DNA of 64,000 nucleotides from Paraburkholderia hiiakae (GTDB taxonomy: Bacteria > Pseudomonadota > Gammaproteobacteria > Burkholderiales > Burkholderiaceae). Where the stretch lies: positions 265,405 through 329,404 of the forward strand of contig NZ_CAJHCQ010000008.1 of NCBI RefSeq assembly GCF_904848665.1, written 5' to 3'. Under the pieces are notes generated by a model. That model was given only the letters and a program-made list of their open reading frames with translations. It was not told the origin of the DNA and did not search any database. Below, in pieces: positions 8,634 through 16,822 of this stretch. The position numbers and the translations under genes are program-made. The stretch's first letter is position 1. The number at the start of each line of letters is the position of its first letter.

Positions 8634-9272
8634 TCACGCCTCTTCCTCTTCGATGCCGAACGGCGCCAGCGCGCCGCGCCCCGGCCGCACGAGCACGGGT
8701 TCTTCACCCGTGAGATCGATCACAGTGGACGGCTCGCAGGGACACGCCCCGCCGTCGATCACGAGATCGACCTGTTTTTCGAGGCGCTCGCGAATCTCTT
8801 CGGGGTCGTTGAGCGGCGCGGTGTCGGGCGGCAGGATCAGCGTAGTGGCAAGCAGCGGCTCGCCCAGTTCTTCGAGAATTGCAAGCGGAATCGGATGCCC
8901 GGGCACGCGCAGGCCGATCGTCTTGCGCGACGGATGCGACAGACGCCGCGGCACTTCCTTCGTCGCGACCAGCACGAATACGTACGGCCCCGGCGTCACC
9001 GACTTGATGAGCCGGTACTGACGGTTGTCCACCATGGCGAAGTTCGCGAGTTCGGACAGGTCCCGCACCATCAGCGAGAGCAACGCCTTTTCGTCGAGCC
9101 CGCGGATGCGGCGCAAACGCTCGGCCGCCTGCTTGTCGTCGATGCGGGCGGCGAGCGCGTAGCTCGAGTCAGTGGGCAGCGCGATCACACCGCCGTCGCG
9201 GATGATCTCCACCGCCTGCTTCACGAGGCGCGGCTGCGGGTTTTCTGGGTGAAGCCGAAAGAACTGGGACAT
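8634..9272 (-). CDS. YciO/Sua5-family threonylcarbamoyl-AMP synthase-like protein
   Basis: The 212-residue protein has the YrdC/Sua5 fold (GGVIALPTDSSYALAAR near residue 27; TIGLRVPGHPI; STVIDLTGEEPVLVRPGRGA at the C-terminus). True TsaC/Sua5 enzymes make threonylcarbamoyl-AMP for the t6A37 tRNA modification. The sequence is closer to E. coli YciO, whose contribution to t6A is weak or disputed. The start at 9272 (MSQFFRLHPE) matches the YciO N-terminus; an upstream in-frame start at 9413 would add 47 unrelated residues. It sits beside a PHP/YciV gene, as yciO does in E. coli. Confidence 0.9.
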   Translation of the reverse strand: MSQFFRLHPENPQPRLVKQAVEIIRDGGVIALPTDSSYALAARIDDKQAAERLRRIRGLDEKALLSLMVRDLSELANFAMVDNRQYRLIKSVTPGPYVFVLVATKEVPRRLSHPSRKTIGLRVPGHPIPLAILEELGEPLLATTLILPPDTAPLNDPEEIRERLEKQVDLVIDGGACPCEPSTVIDLTGEEPVLVRPGRGALAPFGIEEEEA

Positions 9273-9449
9273 GGCAGTAATCAGCTGACGAATGGCGATG
9301 AAAAACAGCGGGACGGTGCGCGAAAACGGCAGGCGACTGCACGTAGTACCACAAAGCGACGACAAAGCGGGATTGATCGGCGCGAAATGTCTGGCAGAAC
9401 CGCCTTGCAGCACAGGGATGCAGTTAGCGGGCCACGCGCCGTGCGCCGC

Positions 9450-10280
9450 CTACAGCCATCGCTCCCAAACAGGCTTGAGATCGGAAGGCAACGGCGGCAG
9501 CGTACCCGGCTCGATCGCATCGGGCCCGGGTGCATGAAAGTCCGAACCGCGCGACGCTTCGAAACCGAAGCGCCTCGCAACGGCCGCGTACTCGCCGTAC
9601 TGGTCGGGCGTATGGCTGCCGGTGACGACTTCGATGGCCTTGCCGCCCAGATCGATGAATTCGCCGAAGAGCGTGTCGAATTCGAGCTGGGTGTAAGCAT
9701 AGCGGCCCGGATGCGCGATGATCGCCTCGCCGCCGGCCGCCTTGATCCACGATACGGCGTCGGCGAGCTTCGCCCAGCGGTGCGCGATGTACCCGGGCTT
9801 GCCGTCACCGAGCCAGCGCGAAAACGCGTCCTGGGTGTTCTGCGCACGGCCGCTTTCGACGAGAAAGCGCGCGAAGTGGGTACGCGAGATCAAATCGGGA
9901 TTCGAGACAAACTGGAGCGCGCCTTCGTACGCGTCGGGAATGCCGAGTTCATCGAGCCGCTCGCCAATCGCTTCGGCGCGCGCCGCACGGCCGTCGCGCG
10001 TGCGCGCGAGTCCATCGACGAGCGCCGCGCACTCCGTATCGACATGCAAACCAACGATGTGCACCGTGCGCGACGCCCAGGTCACCGAAATCTCGACGCC
10101 GCTCAAATAGCGTATGCCGAGCGCTTCGGCCGCCTTGCGCGCTTCGTGCTGGCCGCCGAGCACGTCATGGTCGGTGAGCGCCCACAGGTTCACGCCACCC
10201 GCTTTCGCCAGCTGCGCAACGGCAGCGGGGGCCAGTTGGCCGTCGGAGACAGTGGAGTGACAGTGGAGATCGGCGTTCAT
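9450..10280 (-). CDS. PHP-domain 3',5'-nucleoside bisphosphate phosphatase / RNase AM-like (YciV)
   Basis: The 276-residue protein has a PHP phosphoesterase domain with metal-binding motifs DLHCHSTVSDG (residues 4-14), ALTDHD and GVEISV, plus HPGRY and GSDFHAPG further on. YciV/RnaAM family members remove the 3' phosphate of 3',5'-bisphosphonucleotides such as pAp and trim 5' ends of short RNA. The pairing with a YciO homologue just downstream copies the E. coli yciV-yciO order. A GC-rich hairpin lies between this gene and the upstream alpha/beta hydrolase. Confidence 0.9.
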   Translation of the reverse strand: MNADLHCHSTVSDGQLAPAAVAQLAKAGGVNLWALTDHDVLGGQHEARKAAEALGIRYLSGVEISVTWASRTVHIVGLHVDTECAALVDGLARTRDGRAARAEAIGERLDELGIPDAYEGALQFVSNPDLISRTHFARFLVESGRAQNTQDAFSRWLGDGKPGYIAHRWAKLADAVSWIKAAGGEAIIAHPGRYAYTQLEFDTLFGEFIDLGGKAIEVVTGSHTPDQYGEYAAVARRFGFEASRGSDFHAPGPDAIEPGTLPPLPSDLKPVWERWL

Positions 10281-10331
10281 TGGATGTGGGCAAAGGATGA
10301 ACGCTCATTTTACTGCAACGCAGTGAAGTCG

Positions 10332-10364
10332 TCGGGCGGCGACTGGAACGTCGTCGCCGCCCGA
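10332..10364. repeat. Perfect 12-bp GC-rich stem-loop
   Basis: Arms TCGGGCGGCGAC (10332-10343) and GTCGCCGCCCGA (10353-10364) enclose a 9-nt loop in the gap between the alpha/beta hydrolase and PHP genes. There is no T-tract. It may act as a 3'-end stabiliser or a non-canonical terminator for the hydrolase transcript. Confidence 0.55.
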
Positions 10365-10388
10365 ACGAACGCTCGATGTGCCAGGCGC

Positions 10389-11282
10389 TCAGGCGCAGAA
10401 AGCCTCGATCAGGCGCGCGACCTCTTCGGGCTGGTCGTGGTGCACCATGTGCCCCGCCCCGTCGACGATCCGTTCGCGCCAGTCGGGAAACGCCTCGAAG
10501 CGCTTCTTGAATTCGTCGATGGGGACCGCCCCCGCGATCCGCGCGAGCGTTTCAGAGCCGGCCGCTTCGACGTGCAGCACCCGCGCGCTCACCTGCGACC
10601 AGATCGCCATTACCTCGTCGAGCTGGTACAACAGCGGCCCGCGCATCTTGTGCGCTGGATCGCCGAGCAGCACGTAGCCGCCTTCGCCGTCCGGCTTCGA
10701 CCAGTGCTCCGCGAGAAAGCGTGCGCGCGGTGCGATCAGCCGCGGGTTCGTCTTCACGAGCCGCGCGGCCACCTCGTCGAGCGATGCGTAGGTGCGCAAT
10801 TGCGGCGGCGTACGGACCTCGTCGAGCCACTCGCGGATGCGACCCGGCGCCTGTTTGGGTGACGGCGCCGGCAGGCCGAAGCCTTCCAGATCGACCACGC
10901 GCCGCACGCGCTCGGGCCGCACGCCCGCATAGAGGCACACGATGTTCGCACCGAGGCTGTGCCCGACGAGATCCACCTGGCCCTCGGGCGCGTAGTGCGC
11001 GAGCAGTGCATCGAGATCGGCAAGGTAGTCGGGGAACCAGTAGTTGCTGCCCTGCCCCTGCGCGACGGGCCAGTCTGAGAGACCGAAGCCGCGCAGGTCG
11101 GGCGCGATCACTTGCCAGTCGCCGCCGCGTGCATCGAGCGCATCGACGACGAACTGGAATGACGCCGCCACGTCCATCCAGCCGTGCAGCATGAAAAGCA
11201 CAGGCGCGCCCTCTGCACCCCAGCGGCGCACATGCAGCCGGATGCCATTGACATCGACGAATTCAGAACGGGATTGATTCAT
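10389..11282 (-). CDS. Alpha/beta hydrolase
   Basis: This 297-residue protein has an alpha/beta-hydrolase fold. The oxyanion motif LHGWMDVA is at about residues 33-40, the nucleophile elbow GHSLGAN places Ser109, and the catalytic histidine is likely in GAGHMVHHDQP near residue 283. An aspartate upstream completes a standard triad. Substrate is unknown; sequence character is that of small esterases or epoxide-hydrolase-like enzymes. I start at the ATG at 11282; a GTG two codons upstream is possible. Confidence 0.85.
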   Translation of the reverse strand: MNQSRSEFVDVNGIRLHVRRWGAEGAPVLFMLHGWMDVAASFQFVVDALDARGGDWQVIAPDLRGFGLSDWPVAQGQGSNYWFPDYLADLDALLAHYAPEGQVDLVGHSLGANIVCLYAGVRPERVRRVVDLEGFGLPAPSPKQAPGRIREWLDEVRTPPQLRTYASLDEVAARLVKTNPRLIAPRARFLAEHWSKPDGEGGYVLLGDPAHKMRGPLLYQLDEVMAIWSQVSARVLHVEAAGSETLARIAGAVPIDEFKKRFEAFPDWRERIVDGAGHMVHHDQPEEVARLIEAFCA

Positions 11283-11345
11283 TTGCACTGCCGCAACAAA
11301 AAGAATGGTCGTTCGATTATATAGGCGATGGGCGCCTGCGGCGGT

Positions 11346-12272
11346 TCATTCGTTCGAGTGACGTTCCGTCGACTTCTTCGCGGCGGCCTGATCCGTCGCG
11401 TCCTGTGCCGCCAGCGTATCCAGCTCGGCCTCGTCGAAGCCCGCCGAGCGGCGCGCTTCGAAGTTGAACGGCCCGCGCATGCGCGGCGCGTGGTACTGCT
11501 CGGCGAGCGCGAGCCACGCCGCGTGCGGGTCGAGACCGCGCGACTCGCACAGGTAACGGAACCAATGGTTGCCGATGCGCACGTGCCCCACTTCGTCGCG
11601 CAGGATGATGTCGAGGATCGCGGCCGATTCGTCGTCGCCGGCCTGCTTCAGGCGCGCGCGAATGGGCGGCGAGGCATCGAGCCCGCGCGCTTCCAGCACG
11701 CGCGGCACGAGCGCCATGCGCGCGAGCACGTCGGCGCTCGTGCGCTCGCACATCTCCCACAGGCCGTTGTGCGCGGGGAAGTCGCCGTACACGTGACCAT
11801 AGTCGGCGAGGCGCGCGCGCAGCAGGGAGAAGTGATACGCCTCTTCCGCCGCGACCTTGAGCCAGTCGGCGTAGAAGGCGTCGGGCATGGCGGGGAAGCG
11901 CCACACCGCGTCGAGTGCGAGATTGATCGCGTTGAATTCGATGTGGGCCAGCGCGTGCAGCAGCACCACCCGGCCCTGCGGCGTGCTCATGCTGCGGCGT
12001 TGCAGTTCGCGCGGTTCGACGAGCGGCGGGTCGGCGGGCCGGCCGGGCAAGCCGGCCGGCGTCGGAATGCCGAGTTGCGGCTCCCAGCGGGGCGCGCTGG
12101 CCTGGGCCTGACTTTGCGCATGCAGCGCGCGTACCGCGTCGGCCTTGGCGACTGGGTCACATTCGCGCAACGCGTCGAGCACCGCGACGCGCCAGCAGGT
12201 GGACGCGGCATCTGAAGGAGTCGGGACGTCAGCGCTGGTGTTCGCGTTGGCGGCGGAGAAAACGGATTTCAT
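11346..12272 (-). CDS. Ferritin-like DUF455 family protein
   Basis: The 308-residue protein matches the DUF455 ferritin-like group. Glu/His motifs typical of a di-iron four-helix bundle are visible: HALAHIEFNAINLALD, AAEEAYHFSLL and RDEVGHVRIGNHWF. Related proteins include MiaE-like hydroxylases, so an oxygenase or tRNA hydroxylase role is possible but not shown. The start at 12272 (MKSVFSA) avoids an upstream Cys/Arg-rich extension. It is transcribed divergently from the gamma-carbonic anhydrase gene, with 188 bp between the starts. Confidence 0.85.
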   Translation of the reverse strand: MKSVFSAANANTSADVPTPSDAASTCWRVAVLDALRECDPVAKADAVRALHAQSQAQASAPRWEPQLGIPTPAGLPGRPADPPLVEPRELQRRSMSTPQGRVVLLHALAHIEFNAINLALDAVWRFPAMPDAFYADWLKVAAEEAYHFSLLRARLADYGHVYGDFPAHNGLWEMCERTSADVLARMALVPRVLEARGLDASPPIRARLKQAGDDESAAILDIILRDEVGHVRIGNHWFRYLCESRGLDPHAAWLALAEQYHAPRMRGPFNFEARRSAGFDEAELDTLAAQDATDQAAAKKSTERHSNE

Positions 12273-12460
12273 CGGCAGAAGAAACAGGGACCGAAAAGCG
12301 TGGAGCACACAAGCTTCGCGCGAAGCCGCCCAAACTTGCCCCAAGCGGTGCGCGCGCGCAACCGTTTACAATACGCGATTCACCTGCCTCGCGTCGTCCG
12401 CATCCATCGCGCGGCGCCAGCGAACCGGCAGCAGCCCCCAATATCAGGAGACTCGACACC

Positions 12461-12985
12461 GTGGCCATCTACAAGCTTGGCGAAGCCGCACCGACCATTC
12501 ACGAAAGCGTGTTCGTCGCGGACAACGCAACCGTCATCGGCAAGGTCGAACTGGCCGAAGACTCGAGCGTCTGGTTTGGCGCGACGCTGCGCGGCGACAA
12601 CGAGCCGATCACCGTCGGCCGGCGCAGTAACGTTCAGGAAGGCGCGGTGCTCCACACGGACCCCGGCTACCCGCTCACGCTCGAAGCGAACGTGACGGTG
12701 GGCCATCAGGCCATGCTGCATGGCTGCACCGTGAAGGAAGGCGCGCTCATCGGCATTCAGGCCGTGGTCTTGAATGGCGCGGTAATCGGCCGCAACTGTC
12801 TGGTTGGCGCGGGTGCGGTGGTCACGGAAGGCAAGGTGTTCCCCGACAACTCGCTGATTCTCGGCGCGCCGGCCAAAGTCGTGCGTGAGCTCACCGAGGC
12901 CGACATCGCCGGCCTCAAGCGCAACGCGGATGTCTACGCGCAGCGCCGCGAATATTTCAAGGCGCAGCTCGTGCGCATCGGCTGA
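12461..12985 (+). CDS. Gamma-class carbonic anhydrase family protein
   Basis: The 174-residue protein is a left-handed beta-helix with hexapeptide repeats, forming trimers. The three zinc ligands of gamma-carbonic anhydrases are in place: His65, His82 and His87 (VLHTD, GHQAMLH). This YrdA/PaaY-like group often shows weak or redox-controlled carbonic anhydrase activity; a CoA-thioesterase-type role is also known for PaaY. The start is a GTG at 12461 with CAGGAG upstream. hslO follows 66 bp downstream on the same strand. Confidence 0.9.
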   Translation: MAIYKLGEAAPTIHESVFVADNATVIGKVELAEDSSVWFGATLRGDNEPITVGRRSNVQEGAVLHTDPGYPLTLEANVTVGHQAMLHGCTVKEGALIGIQAVVLNGAVIGRNCLVGAGAVVTEGKVFPDNSLILGAPAKVVRELTEADIAGLKRNADVYAQRREYFKAQLVRIG

Positions 12986-13051
12986 GAGCGGCACGCTCTC
13001 GCCGTGTGCGGCGCGGACCGCGCCGCCCCGATTCAAACGAAGGAAAAGATT

Positions 13052-14014
13052 GTGAACGACCAGTTGCAAAAATTCATGTTCAGCGCCGCCCCGGTGCGCG
13101 GCGAGATCGTCTCGCTGAGCAACACGTGGCAGGAAGTGCTCAAGCGCCGCCAGTATCCGACGCCGGTGCGCACCGTGCTCGGCGAGATGATGGCGGCGTG
13201 CGCGCTGCTTTCGGCGAATCTCAAGTTCGACGGCACGCTGATCATGCAGATCTTCGGCGACGGCCCCGTGAAGATGCTGGTCGTCCAGTGCGGCTCGGAT
13301 CTGACGATGCGCGCCACCGCGCGCCTCGGCGAAGACTTCACGGGCGAAAACGCCCTGCCGCTCGGCGAAGAACTCACGTTCGCCGACCTCGTGAATCCGG
13401 ACGGCCAGGGCCGCTGCGTGATCACGCTCGATCCCGCGAAAAAGCAGCCGGGCCAGCAGCCCTATCAGGGCATCGTGCCGCTGAACGGCGAAGACGGCCC
13501 GCTCAAGTCGATCGCCTCCGTGCTCGAGCATTACATGCATCACTCGGAACAGCTCGACTCGCGCCTGTGGCTCGCCGCGAACGACGACCGCGCGGTCGGC
13601 ATGCTGCTCCAGAAACTGCCGGGCGACGGCGGCATCGTGCCGCATCAGGGCGAGCACGACCTCGATACCTGGGAGCGTGTCTGCACGCTCGGCGGCACGC
13701 TCACACGCGACGAAATGCTCAAGGAGGACGGCGAGACAGTGTTTCGCCGCCTCTTCTGGCAGGAGAACGTGCGTCACTTCGAACCGCTTGCGCCGCGCTT
13801 CCAGTGCTCGTGCTCGCGCGAGAAGGTGGGCGCGATGCTCAAGATGCTGGGCCGCGAGGAAGTCGACGGCGTGATCGAGGAACGCGGTCATGTCGAGATT
13901 CATTGCGACTACTGCAATCAGCGCTATGAGTTCGACCCGGTGGACGTCGCGCAACTTTTTGCCGTGACGGGGCTCTCAGAAAGCGTGAGCCCCGCTGCGG
14001 AGCGTCGCCATTAA
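13052..14014 (+). CDS. hslO: Redox-regulated 33-kDa chaperonin Hsp33
   Basis: Hsp33 is a cytoplasmic holdase activated by oxidative unfolding: oxidation releases zinc from four cysteines and exposes a client-binding surface. The 320-residue protein carries these as Cys252-x-Cys254 and Cys285-x-x-Cys288 (QCSCS, HCDYCNQ). The GTG start at 13052 is preferred because AAGGAAAA precedes it and the following NDQLQKFMF matches the family; the frame is open to an ATG at 13004. The gene may form a unit with the gamma-carbonic anhydrase gene. Confidence 0.96.
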   Translation: MNDQLQKFMFSAAPVRGEIVSLSNTWQEVLKRRQYPTPVRTVLGEMMAACALLSANLKFDGTLIMQIFGDGPVKMLVVQCGSDLTMRATARLGEDFTGENALPLGEELTFADLVNPDGQGRCVITLDPAKKQPGQQPYQGIVPLNGEDGPLKSIASVLEHYMHHSEQLDSRLWLAANDDRAVGMLLQKLPGDGGIVPHQGEHDLDTWERVCTLGGTLTRDEMLKEDGETVFRRLFWQENVRHFEPLAPRFQCSCSREKVGAMLKMLGREEVDGVIEERGHVEIHCDYCNQRYEFDPVDVAQLFAVTGLSESVSPAAERRH

Positions 14015-14059
14015 GGTGAACTGAAGCGCACCAGGGCGCACTGAGTCGATAACGCCTAT

Positions 14060-14083
14060 GCGGCGCAACGCGTGTTGCGCCGC
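14060..14083. repeat. Perfect 10-bp stem-loop downstream of hslO
   Basis: Arms GCGGCGCAAC and GTTGCGCCGC with a GCGT loop lie 45 bp past the hslO stop. No T-tract follows. It is the likely 3' structure of the hslO message. Confidence 0.5.
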
Positions 14084-14183
14084 CACCCTCTACAGAGGCG
14101 GGTAGACAGGCGCGGGAACCGAATCGAAACGCGGACCCGCCGTCATCTCAAATTATTTAGGCGTCCGATAGATGGAGAGAAGC

Positions 14184-14585
14184 ATGATCAAGAACAAACG
14201 CTTCGCACTTCCGTTGCGCGACCGCATGACGCGCGTGAGCGCATTACTCGTACTCGCGACACTCGGCGCAACCGTTGCGTCGACGGGCGGCTGCATGATG
14301 GACCCGCCCGGCCCATCGCCGATCTACAGCCGACTGCCCGCGGCGCAGTCAGGCCTTCCCGCGACCGCGCCAGTGCTCACGCCTGACGAAAAAGCGCGCT
14401 ACGACGCGATCGACCGCCAGGTACTCGCCGAACAAGACAACGCCATGGCCGCGGAAGCTGCCGCACAAGCCTGGTCACACGCCTACGCGCCACCCGTCAC
14501 GGTCTACGGCAGCTACTACAGTGGCGGTTGGGGCCACGGCTGGGGCACGGGTATTGGCTACGGTTATCCGGGTTGGGGCTGGTAA
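14184..14585 (+). CDS. Small exported Gly/Trp/Tyr-rich protein, possible lipoprotein
   Basis: The 133-residue protein is not recognised as a named family. It has a basic N-terminus (MIKNKRFALPLRDR), a hydrophobic segment at about 18-34, and a cysteine in the sequence STGGCMMDPP. The residues before that Cys fit a lipobox only loosely. A Pro/Ala-rich middle part is followed by an aromatic, glycine-rich C-terminus ending in YGYPGWGW. Such tails occur in surface or envelope-associated small proteins. The start is the ATG at 14184, behind GGAGAGAAG. An intrinsic terminator follows, so it is probably transcribed alone. Confidence 0.75.
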   Translation: MIKNKRFALPLRDRMTRVSALLVLATLGATVASTGGCMMDPPGPSPIYSRLPAAQSGLPATAPVLTPDEKARYDAIDRQVLAEQDNAMAAEAAAQAWSHAYAPPVTVYGSYYSGGWGHGWGTGIGYGYPGWGW

Positions 14586-14617
14586 TCACACGGTTTCCCA
14601 ACGCGAACGAGTAAACG

Positions 14618-14650
14618 AAAAAAGGCGCGGCTCGATGCCGCGCCTTTTTG
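14618..14650. terminator. Bidirectional intrinsic terminator
   Basis: A 10-bp stem (AAAGGCGCGG / CCGCGCCTTT, loop CTCGATG) is flanked by an A-run on the left and TTTTT on the right. It separates the small exported protein (plus) from ftsB (minus), and can stop both. Confidence 0.85.
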
Positions 14651-14681
14651 CTTGCCACGCTGCCCAGCACATGCGGCGCGA

Positions 14682-15104
14682 TTAGCCCGCCTTCTTCGCT
14701 TCCTTCCCGTGCCCGTGCTTCTTCTCAGGGACACGCGAAACGGGGTTCGGCACCACCCTGACCGGCGCCGCCGACATCTCGCCGCGCGTCGAAGTATTCG
14801 ACGAACCGTTCGGCGTAACCGGCGGCGTCTGGTTCGGCGAGACGAACTGCACGAACACCTCGCTGTCCTTCACCATGCCCATTTCGTAGCGCGCGCGCTC
14901 TTCGACAGCAGCCGTGCCGTTCTGCAGATCCTGCACTTCGCCCGCAATGCGTTCGTTGCGCAGTTTCTCGTCGTCGTTCTGCTTTTGCTGCTGCGCGAGC
15001 TGTTGTTGCAGTTCGTGCACACGCAGCCAGCCACCATGGCCCCACCAGAGCGGATACTGGATCAGCACGAGCAGGATGATCAGAACGACAGTGACAAGCC
15101 GCAT
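14682..15104 (-). CDS. ftsB: Cell division protein FtsB
   Basis: FtsB is a bitopic membrane protein that forms the FtsQLB complex and helps activate septal peptidoglycan synthesis. The 140-residue protein has a transmembrane helix at residues 4-20 followed by a Gln-rich coiled coil (about 28-65). The conserved division motif lies around YEMGMVKDSEVFVQF. The C-terminus is a long low-complexity tail ending in KKHGHGKEAKKAG, longer than E. coli FtsB (103 residues). The eno-ftsB order is the same as in E. coli. A stem-loop lies between the two genes. Confidence 0.92.
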   Translation of the reverse strand: MRLVTVVLIILLVLIQYPLWWGHGGWLRVHELQQQLAQQQKQNDDEKLRNERIAGEVQDLQNGTAAVEERARYEMGMVKDSEVFVQFVSPNQTPPVTPNGSSNTSTRGEMSAAPVRVVPNPVSRVPEKKHGHGKEAKKAG

Positions 15105-15125
15105 GAAAGGTGCCGGATAAATACA

Positions 15126-15154
15126 CGCCGCCCTGCGCTATACGCAGGGCGGCG
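15126..15154 (-). terminator. Stem-loop between eno and ftsB (terminator-like)
   Basis: A perfect 12-bp stem (CGCCGCCCTGCG / CGCAGGGCGGCG) with a 5-nt loop lies 50 bp after the eno stop. Read on the minus strand it is followed by TGTATTTAT, a poor T-tract. It could partly terminate eno transcripts before ftsB or protect the eno 3' end. Confidence 0.5.
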
Positions 15155-15205
15155 GAGAGAGATGACGAAGGGTGACAGCAAGGCTGCTGCCGGCGCAGGT
15201 TCCGC

Positions 15206-16489
15206 TTAACGCAGGTTATAGAACGCCGACTTGCCCGGGTAGCTGGCGATATCACCGAGATCTTCCTCGATGCGCAGCAACTGGTTGTACTTCGAGATGC
15301 GATCGCTACGCGAGAGCGAACCGGTCTTGATCTGACCCGCGTTCAGGCCGACAGCGATGTCAGCGATCGTGGAGTCTTCGGTTTCGCCCGAACGGTGCGA
15401 GATCACGGCCGTGTAGCCCGCGCGCTTGGCCATTTCGATCGCTGCGAAGGTTTCCGTCAGCGTGCCGATCTGGTTGATCTTGATGAGGATCGAGTTGGCG
15501 ATACCCTTGTCGATGCCTTCCTTCAGGATGCGCGTGTTGGTGACGAACAGGTCGTCGCCCACGAGTTGGACCTTCTTGCCGAGCTTGTCGGTCAGCAGCT
15601 TCCAGCCGGCCCAGTCGCTTTCATGCATGCCGTCTTCGATCGAGACGATCGGGAACTTGTCGGCAAGCGTTGCCAGGTAGTCGGCAAACTCGGCCGACGA
15701 CAGTTGCAGGCCTTCGCCCGCGAGCTGGTACTTGCCGTCGTGGTAGAACTCGCTCGCCGCGCAGTCGAGCGCGAGCAGCACGTCTTCACCGGCGCGGTAG
15801 CCAGCCTTTTCGATGGCTTGCAGGATGGTCGAGAGGCATTCGTCGTTGCTGCCGAAGTTCGGTGCGAAGCCGCCTTCGTCGCCCACCGCCGTGCTCATGC
15901 CGCGATCCGAGAGGATCTTCTTGAGCGCGTGGAACACTTCCGCGCCGCAACGCAGCGCTTCACGGAAGGTCGGCTGGCTCACCGGCACAATCATGAATTC
16001 CTGAATGTCGAGGCTGTTGTTCGCGTGCGCGCCGCCGTTGACGATGTTCATCATCGGGACGGGCAGTTGCATCGCGCCCGAACCGCCGAAGTAGCGGTAC
16101 AGCGGCAGGCCGGCTTCTTCAGCAGCAGCCTTCGCGACGGCCATCGACACGGCCAGCATGGCGTTTGCGCCGAGACGCGACTTGTTGTCGGTGCCGTCGA
16201 GCTCGAGCAGGGTCTTGTCGAGGAAGGCTTGTTCTGACGCGTCGAGGCCCATGATCGCCTCGGAGATTTCGGTGTTGATGTGCTCGACAGCCTTCAGCAC
16301 GCCCTTGCCGTTGTAGCGGCCGGCTTCGCCGTCGCGCAGTTCGATCGCTTCGCGCGAACCGGTCGACGCGCCCGACGGCACCGCTGCGCGGCCCATCGTG
16401 CCCGATTCGAGCAGCACGTCGCATTCGACGGTGGGATTGCCGCGCGAATCCAGGATCTCGCGACCGATGATATCTACGATTGCACTCAT
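15206..16489 (-). CDS. eno: Phosphopyruvate hydratase (enolase)
   Basis: Enolase interconverts 2-phosphoglycerate and phosphoenolpyruvate in glycolysis and is also a degradosome component in many proteobacteria. The 427-residue protein has the standard length, the N-terminal IVDIIGREILDSRGNPT, the general acid/base region DEGGFAP and the signature SHRSGETEDSTIADIAVG. The start at 16489 follows GAGGAAACC. Upstream in-frame starts to 16636 add unrelated sequence. The gap to kdsA (333 bp) suggests its own promoter. Confidence 0.98.
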   Translation of the reverse strand: MSAIVDIIGREILDSRGNPTVECDVLLESGTMGRAAVPSGASTGSREAIELRDGEAGRYNGKGVLKAVEHINTEISEAIMGLDASEQAFLDKTLLELDGTDNKSRLGANAMLAVSMAVAKAAAEEAGLPLYRYFGGSGAMQLPVPMMNIVNGGAHANNSLDIQEFMIVPVSQPTFREALRCGAEVFHALKKILSDRGMSTAVGDEGGFAPNFGSNDECLSTILQAIEKAGYRAGEDVLLALDCAASEFYHDGKYQLAGEGLQLSSAEFADYLATLADKFPIVSIEDGMHESDWAGWKLLTDKLGKKVQLVGDDLFVTNTRILKEGIDKGIANSILIKINQIGTLTETFAAIEMAKRAGYTAVISHRSGETEDSTIADIAVGLNAGQIKTGSLSRSDRISKYNQLLRIEEDLGDIASYPGKSAFYNLR

Positions 16490-16822
16490 GGTTTCCTCAG
16501 GAAATGACAGTAATTCTTGCGCGAGCTGCGCCGTCTGCTGCATCGGCCCGCGAGGCACAGTTTCTATGCTCGTTCGGGGCACACCGTCACATGGGACAGG
16601 CTGCGTGCTCGCCAGGTTCAACTTGCCGCAGCGCAACGGTCACGTTCCAATGACCGTTGCGCTGCCACGCTGCCTTGTACATCGAGCGCGGTGCTGGCTG
16701 CACTGCGCACAGCATGATGTCGTTAGATGACATTTGCTATGCGCGCGGTACTGCGCCGCGCTGCTCCTCCATCGCACCGCCCATGCAATCGAAGCGGTGC
16801 GCCGTACTACGTAAATCTCGGA
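16490..16822. other. Gene-less region between kdsA and eno
   Basis: This 333-bp stretch holds a 14-bp perfect inverted repeat at 16629-16664 and presumably the eno promoter; I could not find a convincing -35/-10 pair on the minus strand. No small ORF with family-like character is visible. Confidence 0.5.
16629..16664. repeat. 14-bp perfect inverted repeat upstream of eno
   Basis: Arms CAGCGCAACGGTCA and TGACCGTTGCGCTG enclose the loop CGTTCCAA. It lies about 140-175 bp upstream of the eno start and 160 bp after the kdsA stop, without a T-tract. It could be a kdsA 3' structure, an operator or a structured eno leader. Confidence 0.7.

Noticed and set aside
8562..10862. Plus-strand open frame of 766 codons
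   Set aside because: It lies antisense to yciO-like, PHP and alpha/beta-hydrolase genes, is extremely Arg/Ala-rich and has no domain; a GC-skewed shadow frame.
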